DNA of 5,083 nt. Source: Candidatus Poseidoniaceae archaeon (lineage in GTDB: Archaea; Thermoplasmatota; Poseidoniia; Poseidoniales; Poseidoniaceae). The number at the start of each line of letters is the position of its first letter. Within the stretch, counting starts at the first letter, position 1. Location: positions 1 through 5,083 of the forward strand of contig DUJJ01000151.1 in the NCBI GenBank assembly GCA_013329865.1, read 5' to 3'. The notes under the pieces are model-generated. The model was not told where the DNA came from. It saw only the letters and a list, made by a program, of their open reading frames with translations, and searched no databases. Shown here piece by piece: positions 1 to 5,083 of the stretch. The position numbers were made by a program, and so were the translations under genes.

Positions 1-783
1 GTTTCAGCACTGTTGAAGATGGCCGGTTTCGGTTCTCAACTAGACCGTATCCCAATGATTCCAGCATCCTCACTAAAGGGTGACAACGTCTACGAAAAGA
101 GCGCAAACACACCGTGGTATAACGGGCCAACATTGTTCGAGGCCATCGATGCCGCAGCAATGCCTGACAAGCCAATCGATAAGGCTCTAAGACTACCAAT
201 CCAAGACGTCTACAAGATTTCTGGTATCGGAACAGTTCCAGTCGGCAAAATCGAAACAGGAACACTAAACGTCGGCAAGACTGTGGTATTCAACCCATCA
301 CAGAAGTCTGCTGAGGTCAAGTCTATTGAAATGCACCACACAATGGTGCCAAAAGCAGAACCTGGTGACAACGTTGGGTTCAACGTTCGTGGTCTAGCTG
401 CTACTGACATCCGCCGTGGTGACGTTGCTGGATACAGCGACAGTGAGCCAACCTTCGTTAGACACGACGAAACCTTCGTCGGACAAATTCAGTTGATGGA
501 CATTCCAAAGGCTGTATCTGTTGGCTATACTCCAGTATTCCACGCCCACACTGCACAAGTTGCTGTTAGGTTCCAAGAACTACTAGAAAAGACCAACAAG
601 TCCGGAAAAGAAGCCAATCCTTCTTTCTTGAAGACTGGTGACGCTTGTCTGATTCGTTTCCAACCTACCAAGCCTCTAGCTATCGAGCAGATGGACACAT
701 TCCCAGAACTGTCCCGTTTCGCAATCCGTGATATGGGTAAGACAGTCGCTGCAGGTGTCTGTTTGAAGATTGAAAAGAAGTGA
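1..783 (+). CDS. tuf: Translation elongation factor EF-1A (EF-Tu family), C-terminal 260 residues; 5' end cut by window
   Basis: This GTPase carries aminoacyl-tRNA to the ribosomal A site. The reading frame is open from base 1, so the gene begins upstream; the TTG at 13 lies inside the protein and is not a real start. Archaeal EF-1A is usually about 420-440 residues, so roughly 165 N-terminal residues, with the P-loop and switch regions, are missing. Numbering the visible fragment from 1, the end of the G domain is seen with its G5-type motif (PASSLKGDNV, 21-30). Domain II starts near residue 58 and contains VPVGKIETGTL. Domain III runs from about residue 154 to the end, with GYTPVFHAHTAQV (from 175) and the family hallmark RFAIRDMGKTVAAGV (from 239). 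The sequence type is archaeal/eukaryotic, not bacterial EF-Tu. It ends in TGA, 37 nt before the uS10 start, as expected for one str-type operon. Family assignment is close to certain. Confidence 0.97.
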   Translation, partial: VSALLKMAGFGSQLDRIPMIPASSLKGDNVYEKSANTPWYNGPTLFEAIDAAAMPDKPIDKALRLPIQDVYKISGIGTVPVGKIETGTLNVGKTVVFNPSQKSAEVKSIEMHHTMVPKAEPGDNVGFNVRGLAATDIRRGDVAGYSDSEPTFVRHDETFVGQIQLMDIPKAVSVGYTPVFHAHTAQVAVRFQELLEKTNKSGKEANPSFLKTGDACLIRFQPTKPLAIEQMDTFPELSRFAIRDMGKTVAAGVCLKIEKK

Positions 784-808
784 TTCTAAAGTTAAGGTTT
801 GACAGGTT

Positions 809-813
809 GGAGG
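809..813 (+). promoter_or_regulatory. Shine-Dalgarno sequence that fixes the uS10 start
   Basis: GGAGG lies 7 nt before the TTG at 821, an ideal spacing. A second in-frame TTG at 815 is only 1 nt after the motif, too close to be used. The site therefore selects 821 as the start codon. Confidence 0.8.
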
Positions 814-820
814 ATTGAAT

Positions 821-1150
821 TTGGCAGCAGTTACAATCATCAAACTGACTGGTGAAAATCACCAAGATATTGATCGAGTAGCCAACCAAATCAAGACAAT
901 CTGCGACGCCGGTGGAATCTCACTGCGTGGTCCGATACCACTACCAACCAGAAGACTAGTCGTCCCCGTCAGGAAGGCTCCAGATGGAGAGGGCAGTGAA
1001 ACCTATGACCATTGGGAACTACGTGTTCACAAGCGCCTACTTGAGATGGACATCAACTCCGGTAAGGATGAGTCAGCGCTTCGACAGGTTACCAGGATAG
1101 AGATTCCTGATACTGTGAGTATTGAACTTTCAATGCGTGTTGCGAACTGA
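821..1150 (+). CDS. rpsJ: Small ribosomal subunit protein uS10 (S10)
   Basis: uS10 is a structural protein of the 30S head. The 109-residue product starts MAAVTIIKLTGENHQDID when TTG 821 is read as Met; this start is chosen over TTG 815 because of the spacing to GGAGG at 809-813. Family features are the beta1-alpha1 segment (IIKLTGENHQDIDRVANQI), the loop motif GPIPLPTRRLVVPVRK, and the HWELRVHKRLLEMD segment matching the S10 family strand and loop. The usual archaeal length is about 102 residues, so this copy is slightly longer, with a small extension at the C-terminus (ending SMRVAN). It follows EF-1A on the same strand after 37 nt, the common archaeal order, and is probably cotranscribed with it. 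Its TGA stop faces the stop of the next gene on the other strand with one base between them. Confidence 0.95.
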   Translation: MAAVTIIKLTGENHQDIDRVANQIKTICDAGGISLRGPIPLPTRRLVVPVRKAPDGEGSETYDHWELRVHKRLLEMDINSGKDESALRQVTRIEIPDTVSIELSMRVAN

Positions 1151-1151
1151 G

Positions 1152-2174
1152 TCAAAGACTCTCTACCTCAGCTACGCCTGATTCAACCAACCAATCAGCA
1201 GTATCTTTGTCGATAAAATGGATATCATCCTCTTCTAGGGCTATTTCTACGCCGTCTCCCAATACAATGGGCTCAGGTAAGGACTGAACTATCCTAATGC
1301 GGATCATCACCGCTTCGGTATTGGTTGCTGTTGTACTTTCTTCAGCATTTTCTACTGCTGATAAATCAGGCATCGTTTCGACAATTTTCTTTGGTTTCTT
1401 TTTCGACGGTGCCAATTCCATTGCTGCCATGTGCTTGTCTGCACTATTTTCGGTAGCCTTTGGCTCGAGTTTAGTATCTTCTTGGGGGGCATCCAGTCCC
1501 GATTTGACATATTCATCAATATCAGGCCACTCCTCATTGTAAATACGATCTTCTTCATCATATTGTGAGTCAACTAACTCAATTTGTGGCTCCTCATCGT
1601 CAATTATCAACTCCGGGGGCGATTGACCGGTTAAACCAGCCGGACTTTCAATAAAGGAATCTAACTGCATAGTTCCTCTTGAGTGCTTTTTTCGCTCAGT
1701 CATCCCTTCAGCAAGGATGCCTTTTTGCATTGAATCCCAGTCAATCAATTTCTTGAACCGGTCCATTTGTGTTACAATTCCCGTGTAGAACGCCTTCTCA
1801 GCAGGGTCATGACGTGCCCAATCCATTGGTGGTAAATCTTGGTTCGTCCCGAGTTGTGAGTCGGTTCTCAGCGATTGTGAGGCAAGATATTGCATCATTG
1901 TAACCAGTCGCTTCCTCGATAGTTCGGACGCAATTCTACGAATATTGGCCTGACGTTTCTGAGCATTCTGCAATCTTAATCCAGTAGTCCCATTCATAAC
2001 CATGTCCTGTATTTCAGCGTCGATGCCGGCAAGTAGCCTGCCAACCATTTCCCAGAAATTTTGTCTTGGCAACGGAACTGGCATATGCCTTGATGCTTGT
2101 TGTCTTCTGGTGGCGAATAATTCCTCTTCGATATCGCGCGCTTGCGCTTTATCGAGAAATCTATCCTCCGCCAT
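1152..2174 (-). CDS. GINS51-like replisome subunit with a long acidic linker
   Basis: GINS proteins join MCM and the GAN/Cdc45-like RecJ protein to form the active replicative helicase. The 340-residue product has the GINS51 order: a helical A domain at residues 1 to about 150, then a small beta B domain at about 289-340. A-domain signs are FWEMVGRLLAGIDAEI (40-55), the basic helix RQANIRRIASELSRKRL (74-90) and EKAFYTGIVTQMDRFKKLI (126-144). The B domain opens IRIRIVQSLPEPIVLGDGVE and ends DTADWLVESGVAEV, the usual pattern of archaeal GINS C-termini. The ATG at 2174 is well bounded: an in-frame TGA lies at 2186-2184 and no other start codon lies between. No clear Shine-Dalgarno is seen, so a nearly leaderless transcript is possible. 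Known archaeal GINS51 proteins are around 190 residues; the excess is a linker of about 130 residues rich in Asp and Glu. A GINS23 identity is less likely from the A-then-B order. Family call is by motif reading, without a profile search. Confidence 0.82.
   Translation of the reverse strand: MAEDRFLDKAQARDIEEELFATRRQQASRHMPVPLPRQNFWEMVGRLLAGIDAEIQDMVMNGTTGLRLQNAQKRQANIRRIASELSRKRLVTMMQYLASQSLRTDSQLGTNQDLPPMDWARHDPAEKAFYTGIVTQMDRFKKLIDWDSMQKGILAEGMTERKKHSRGTMQLDSFIESPAGLTGQSPPELIIDDEEPQIELVDSQYDEEDRIYNEEWPDIDEYVKSGLDAPQEDTKLEPKATENSADKHMAAMELAPSKKKPKKIVETMPDLSAVENAEESTTATNTEAVMIRIRIVQSLPEPIVLGDGVEIALEEDDIHFIDKDTADWLVESGVAEVESL
1311..1694 (-). other. Acidic low-complexity linker inside the GINS protein
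   Basis: This segment codes for residues 161-288. It begins with a basic patch (RKKHSR), passes through a strongly acidic stretch (for example IDDEEPQIEL, YDEEDR, NEEWPDIDEY) and ends with a lysine patch (PSKKKPKK, 257-263) and a Thr/Glu/Asn-rich stretch before the B domain. The composition suggests an unstructured tether. It has no match in the short archaeal GINS51 proteins I know. Confidence 0.7.
1385..1403 (+). terminator. Possible T-rich termination site for the tuf-rpsJ transcript
   Basis: The plus strand here is almost all T with a few C and G, including TTTTC and TTTCTTTTTC. Archaeal RNA polymerase can terminate on such oligo-T runs without a hairpin. It lies about 235 bases past the uS10 stop and antisense to GINS. 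The same bases encode the lysine patch of GINS, which is enough to explain the tract, so the terminator role is weakly supported. Confidence 0.2.
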
Positions 2175-2249
2175 ATCTAACGCTCAAGTATGAAGGGACT
2201 TGAACATTAATACTCAAACATAACAACAACTGGTTCATAATCAAAGACC

Positions 2250-2270
2250 TCACCTCGCGGAGCGAGGTGA
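2250..2270 (+). promoter_or_regulatory. Perfect hairpin sequestering the Shine-Dalgarno of the secreted-protein gene
   Basis: The left arm TCACCTCGC (2250-2258) and right arm GCGAGGTGA (2262-2270) pair over 9 bp with no mismatch, closing a GGA loop. The right arm contains GAGGTGA (2264-2270), a strong archaeal Shine-Dalgarno sequence 6 nt before the ATG. The left arm contains TCACCTC, identical to the anti-Shine-Dalgarno region near the 16S rRNA 3' end. If transcribed, it would hide the ribosome binding site. It is not followed by a T run, so it does not look like a terminator. A palindromic protein-binding operator is the main alternative. Confidence 0.65.
2264..2270 (+). promoter_or_regulatory. 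Ribosome binding site of the secreted-protein gene
   Basis: GAGGTGA is complementary to the conserved 16S tail and lies 6 nt before ATG 2277. The in-frame TGA inside it (2268-2270) closes the frame upstream, so 2277 is the first possible start. Confidence 0.8.
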
Positions 2271-2276
2271 ATTACT

Positions 2277-2381
2277 ATGGCAAGCCGATTTCCGTCACAA
2301 AATCATTGGGCTAGGCACTTTATAGCCTCAGCACTTGTGATGGTTATAATTACGACTCCATTGACAAACCTCGTTGCTGCA
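2277..2381 (+). other. Signal peptide of the secreted protein
   Basis: Residues 1-35 show a polar, positively charged N-region, a hydrophobic stretch at about 15-25 and a small-residue cleavage site (Val33-Ala34-Ala35, before Asp36). There is no twin-arginine motif and no lipobox cysteine, so Sec export with ordinary signal peptidase is expected. Confidence 0.8.
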
Positions 2382-5083
2382 GACGGCGGTTCATGGTCTC
2401 CCGAGCCAGTGCAAGTTTGGTCTGGAACTGAAGGCTTTGTACCTGCAGAGAATCAAAGTTATCTGGATGTGCAAGCAGTTGATTTATTGCAAGTACCAGC
2501 AAATCACACCATTACTGATGCAAATTTAACGGTCTCATCACTATGGAATCCCATACCTTATCAAAACACGACATTTGGGGCCAATCAAGAGAGTCAATGG
2601 CACGGCAACTTAACTAATGTGGAAGAAAATATGGCAGCATTGACACTACAAAAACTCAATGTGTCCAATATTGCTGAGGATTTTGAACAAGTTTCGGCAG
2701 TTCCTGACGGTGGCTGGTTGCCCAGTGGCCGTGACGGCGAAGTATGGACGATTGCTGGAATCGGTACGCCAATTGCTAGTAATTCTGGTATGTCAATACC
2801 AGCTCGGGGATTTCAGAACACCTCATTTCTAGCTACTACAGGTGCTGGAGATTTGGGTCCTGGCATTGATGCGTGTATTCATAGTCCGGTAATCGATGTG
2901 CCAAGAGTAATCAATAACTACACTGTGTCATTCCAGCACTGGACTGCCTTAGACATATCAGATTCAGTGGACTTGAGTTTCCGTGATGCAAACCACGTTT
3001 GGGTTAGCCTACCATTAACAAATAATCTAAATCTAGTAAGTAATCAGTGGGAGCAAGTAAACATCTCACTTGACAGCATCTTTAATCAAGCACAATCAAC
3101 CACAAATTTCCGATTTTGTGTCGAAACTAGTCAATCGAATGTGTTGCGTGGTGGTTGGTTTGTTGATCAATTAGAATTGTTTAATCAAGGTGATCAAATG
3201 GGTGCGTGGTTTCACGGAAACTTTTCTGGTGATTACCTGCCCTATGCAGCATCTGAATTTATCTTGCCAGCCAATCTGTCTAATTTCCCCTATCTTGATG
3301 AGCTAGAAATCAATCTAAATTGGGATATTCAGGGTTATCTACACGATTATCTGTTCGTTGAATTTTCCTTTGACAACGGTCAATCTTGGAATCCAATATC
3401 GGGTAATTACGGCATCCCTGGCCTAGGAGTGTGGCATAATGGTAATCTGTATTACACGGAATCAAGCGGCTGGATACCAGTCTATCTGCCAATAGTTCAC
3501 AACTTTACGAATTCAGGGGGCTTGAATCACACACTGTTCAAGTTTACCGTTTACACCAATGCTGGAATAAATTATGGCGGTGCAGCCTCATCAGGCTGGG
3601 AAGGCATTGCTATTGACCAATTGGTATTTCATCACAACAGGGGTACCAACAGCGCTCAAAGCCAAGTTTTTCATGATTTCAATAATATGCCTAATATTGG
3701 TTTTAATTCATCAGATGGCTGGCTATTCAGCATAACTCCACAGACCAATCAGTGGCAGTGGACACAAATTATGGGACTCAGTGCACAGCATTACCAAGTA
3801 TTTTCTTTCGATACTTTTGACGAGCTACCCTTAGGTTGGTCAGTCTCTGCTCAGAGTGACAGCCAGTGGGAATATGGTAAACTTCCACCAAACCGGATAT
3901 ACGGGCCTGATGCATGGTCATCTGGCGAAAATGGTATTGGCATTGCGCTGGATGGTCGGTATGACAATGAAATGTATACCCATTTAATTTCACCAGAATA
4001 CCCGATTCCGCCGAACTCTTCTGCTCGCTTGTCATTCAATAGTTGGATATGCACCGAGGCTAACTGGGATGGCGGAGCAGTTTCGGTATCCAATGACGGA
4101 GGCATCAATTGGTGGTTTTTACCACCCCAGGTTAGTAACTTCCACGATCAAATATCGACAGCCAATACAAATTCACCTTTTTACGGTGAAGGGATATTAG
4201 ATGGCTCCACAATTCCTGGAAGTTGTCGCAATTCATCGCTGCCTTTTCAACATAAACAATACGATATCTCTAATCTATCCGGTCTTGATGTTCGATTCCG
4301 GTATAGTTTCTTCGCTGATCAACTGGTCGAACTCGATGGCTGGTATATTGACGATGCGGGAATTGAAATTGATGTCTTCACAAATTATGGAACCTGGTTA
4401 TCTCAACCAATATATCCTGATTCAAACTTTGGCTGGGGACGCGTAGATGGTCTGGTTAACGAGCCGCTTGGAACTGAGGTAAGTTTCGATGTAGTTGATC
4501 ACTTATCTGGTAACACTATCGATGGCTACGCAAATCTGACCTTACCTATTGATCTGAGGCTGAACCCGCTAGAACATAGCGCTATCCAGATTCGGGCAAA
4601 ATTGTCCAGCATCGATCACTTCGTTACGCCATCTTTGGTCAAACTTGAGGTTGGTGCGGCCTCGTATTTCGATAGTTACCATGCCAAGCATTTGGTCAAC
4701 AACCAGCAGCTGAATATCACCGACGACGGAGTAATTACTTCTAGTAGTGAACTGGCATTCGCCCTTGCAACTCAATCGACTTGTCCGGCGTTCGATGCTA
4801 GGATAACAACAGTTGGCACCAATATTACGTATTCTTCAAATTATTTTTCAACAGATTATAATTTCGAGCAAGATGAGTTCACCATAAGTGAATTCAGCAA
4901 TCAAAACTCCCTACCTACATTAAATGATATTATCACAGTGTCGCTTGATGAGACCTCAGGACTGAGCTATCTTCACTACCAGCCTCAGTGCGTATTGCCA
5001 ACTAAGAATTTGACAATATCACTCGACCATGATAACACTATTTTGTATGCTGATAACGCATTATCAGTTGTTGAACACCTACA
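2277..5083 (+). CDS. Large secreted multi-domain protein with MAM-like/jelly-roll repeats; 3' end cut by window
   Basis: I do not recognise a named family for the whole protein. The frame is open for 935 codons plus 2 bases and runs off the right edge. The ATG is set by the Shine-Dalgarno at 2264-2270 and an in-frame TGA just before it. Residues 1-35 form a Sec-type signal peptide: Arg4, Arg13 and His14, then a hydrophobic core (FIASALVMVIITTPL), then LVAA with likely cleavage before Asp36. The mature part is rich in Asn, Ser, Thr, Trp and aromatics, has few Lys, and has about twenty N-x-S/T sequons, so it is probably a glycosylated surface or released protein. Three beta-sandwich units end in related motifs: GGWFVDQLELF (292-302), GWEGIAIDQLVF (440-451) and DGWYIDDAGIEI (687-698). 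These resemble the end of MAM-like domains found in immune-inhibitor-A-type peptidases and adhesins. Residues 700-800 form another beta-rich unit with a TPSLVKLEVG ending. No protease or glycosidase catalytic motif is visible; adhesion or polymer binding is a guess. Any C-terminal anchor lies outside the window. Confidence 0.85.
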   Translation, partial: MASRFPSQNHWARHFIASALVMVIITTPLTNLVAADGGSWSPEPVQVWSGTEGFVPAENQSYLDVQAVDLLQVPANHTITDANLTVSSLWNPIPYQNTTFGANQESQWHGNLTNVEENMAALTLQKLNVSNIAEDFEQVSAVPDGGWLPSGRDGEVWTIAGIGTPIASNSGMSIPARGFQNTSFLATTGAGDLGPGIDACIHSPVIDVPRVINNYTVSFQHWTALDISDSVDLSFRDANHVWVSLPLTNNLNLVSNQWEQVNISLDSIFNQAQSTTNFRFCVETSQSNVLRGGWFVDQLELFNQGDQMGAWFHGNFSGDYLPYAASEFILPANLSNFPYLDELEINLNWDIQGYLHDYLFVEFSFDNGQSWNPISGNYGIPGLGVWHNGNLYYTESSGWIPVYLPIVHNFTNSGGLNHTLFKFTVYTNAGINYGGAASSGWEGIAIDQLVFHHNRGTNSAQSQVFHDFNNMPNIGFNSSDGWLFSITPQTNQWQWTQIMGLSAQHYQVFSFDTFDELPLGWSVSAQSDSQWEYGKLPPNRIYGPDAWSSGENGIGIALDGRYDNEMYTHLISPEYPIPPNSSARLSFNSWICTEANWDGGAVSVSNDGGINWWFLPPQVSNFHDQISTANTNSPFYGEGILDGSTIPGSCRNSSLPFQHKQYDISNLSGLDVRFRYSFFADQLVELDGWYIDDAGIEIDVFTNYGTWLSQPIYPDSNFGWGRVDGLVNEPLGTEVSFDVVDHLSGNTIDGYANLTLPIDLRLNPLEHSAIQIRAKLSSIDHFVTPSLVKLEVGAASYFDSYHAKHLVNNQQLNITDDGVITSSSELAFALATQSTCPAFDARITTVGTNITYSSNYFSTDYNFEQDEFTISEFSNQNSLPTLNDIITVSLDETSGLSYLHYQPQCVLPTKNLTISLDHDNTILYADNALSVVEHL
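2673..3185 (+). repeat. MAM-like unit 1 of the secreted protein
   Basis: Residues 133-303. It opens with DFEQVSAVPDGGW and VWTIAG (156-161), has the mid-domain Ser-Pro (203-204) that matches LISPEY in unit 3, a D-x-N-x-x-W turn (237-242), and closes with GGWFVDQLELF. Cys200 and Cys281 are the only cysteines in the unit and may form a disulfide. Confidence 0.55.
3201..3632 (+). repeat. MAM-like unit 2 of the secreted protein
   Basis: Residues 309-452. It has the sugar-binding-type turn SFDNGQSW (364-371) and the closing motif GWEGIAIDQLVF (440-451), but lacks the opening F-D-x-x-P-x-GW motif and has no cysteine. It is the most divergent unit. Confidence 0.45.
3663..3767 (+). repeat. Isolated opening half of a MAM-like unit
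   Basis: Residues 463-497. VFHDFNNMPNIGF...DGW...NQWQWT matches the opening of unit 3 (FDTFDELPLGW...SQWEYG) and unit 1 (DFEQV..VPDGGW...VWTIAG), but no core or closing motif follows before unit 3 begins at 509. It looks like a vestigial or partly deleted repeat. Confidence 0.4.
3801..4367 (+). repeat. MAM-like unit 3 of the secreted protein
   Basis: Residues 509-697. This is the best-preserved unit: opening FDTFDELPLGW, then QWEYG (530-534), ALDGRYDNEM, LISPEY with Ser572-Pro573, the turn SNDGGINWW (605-613), and closing DGWYIDDAGI (687-696). Cys592 and Cys650 could form a disulfide as in unit 1. Confidence 0.6.
4374..4676 (+). other. Beta-rich unit after the MAM-like repeats
   Basis: Residues 700-800. 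The pattern G-T-W-x-S (705-709), PLGTEVSFDVVD, a D-G-Y-A-N-L turn, AIQIRAKLSS and TPSLVKLEVG (784-793) resembles a module often seen in secreted proteins in which a G-T-x-V strand leads to a T-P-x-L-x-x-x-x-V/I-G ending. I cannot name the family. The remainder to the window edge, with Cys836 and Cys905, is also beta-like and unassigned. Confidence 0.35.

Larger units (their letters stand above)
2175..2276. promoter_or_regulatory. Divergent intergenic region between GINS and the secreted-protein gene
   Basis: These 102 bases separate two genes transcribed away from each other, so both promoters should lie here. The best TATA-like candidate is ATTAATA at 2206-2212, whose core ATTAAT is its own reverse complement and could be read in both directions. 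Used rightward, a start about 25-30 bases downstream would give a leader of about 40 nt containing the hairpin at 2250-2270. Used leftward, it would give a nearly leaderless GINS message, in line with the absent ribosome binding site. The boxes are inferred from spacing and base content only. Confidence 0.4.

Noticed and set aside
13..15. TTG as the start of the EF-1A gene
   Set aside because: The frame is open to base 1 and the preceding residues (VSAL) continue the EF-1A G domain, so this is an internal Leu codon.
815..817. TTG 815 as the uS10 start
   Set aside because: It is 1 nt from the GGAGG motif, whereas TTG 821 has a 7-nt spacing and gives the expected family N-terminus.
1297..1542. 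Plus-strand frame of 81 codons opposite GINS
   Set aside because: It is a shadow of the low-complexity linker; Ser/Phe-rich, without a family pattern or ribosome binding site.
2250..2270. Intrinsic terminator
   Set aside because: No T run follows, and there is no upstream plus-strand gene that would end here; the stem overlaps a ribosome binding site instead.
3778..4108. Two overlapping minus-strand frames of 85 codons
   Set aside because: Both lie inside the long secreted-protein frame, overlap each other and show no motif or ribosome binding site.
4201..4446. Plus-strand frame of 81 codons starting at ATG 4201
   Set aside because: Out of frame with, and wholly inside, the secreted-protein gene whose motifs continue across it.
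2277..5083. Peptidase or glycoside hydrolase identity for the secreted protein
   Set aside because: No HExxH zinc motif, catalytic triad context or glycosidase signature was seen in the visible 935 residues; MAM-like units alone do not show enzyme activity.

Overview
The window reads as a fragment of an archaeal chromosome, most likely a planktonic marine euryarchaeote of the Marine Group II/III type (Poseidoniales and relatives). Three things support this. The elongation factor is archaeal EF-1A followed directly by ribosomal protein uS10, the usual end of the archaeal str operon. A GINS replisome protein of archaeal type lies beside it. Next to that is a very long secreted, beta-rich, Asn/Ser/Thr-rich surface protein of the kind common in those plankton genomes. 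The domain assignment (Archaea) is firm; the group is an inference from gene style and moderate GC, with no rRNA present to test it.

Layout: 1-783 (+) is the C-terminal 260 residues of EF-1A, cut by the left edge. 821-1150 (+) is uS10, with a TTG start placed by a clear Shine-Dalgarno sequence. 1152-2174 (-) is a GINS51-like subunit that converges on uS10 with only one base between the two stop codons. 2175-2276 is a 102-bp divergent intergenic region holding an AT-rich promoter candidate and a perfect 9-bp hairpin that buries the ribosome binding site of the next gene. 2277-5083 (+) is an open frame of 935 codons with no stop, cut by the right edge. It encodes a secreted protein with three MAM-like/jelly-roll repeats, one extra half repeat and further beta-rich C-terminal sequence.

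Functionally the left half is core information processing: EF-1A delivers aminoacyl-tRNA, uS10 sits in the small subunit head, and GINS activates the MCM helicase at the fork. The right half is accessory, coding for an exported protein probably used for adhesion, surface coating or polymer binding. No RNA gene, mobile element, CRISPR array or origin was seen. The most interesting points are the hairpin whose left arm copies the anti-Shine-Dalgarno sequence, the long acidic linker with a PIP-box-like motif in the GINS protein, and the repeat structure of the secreted protein.
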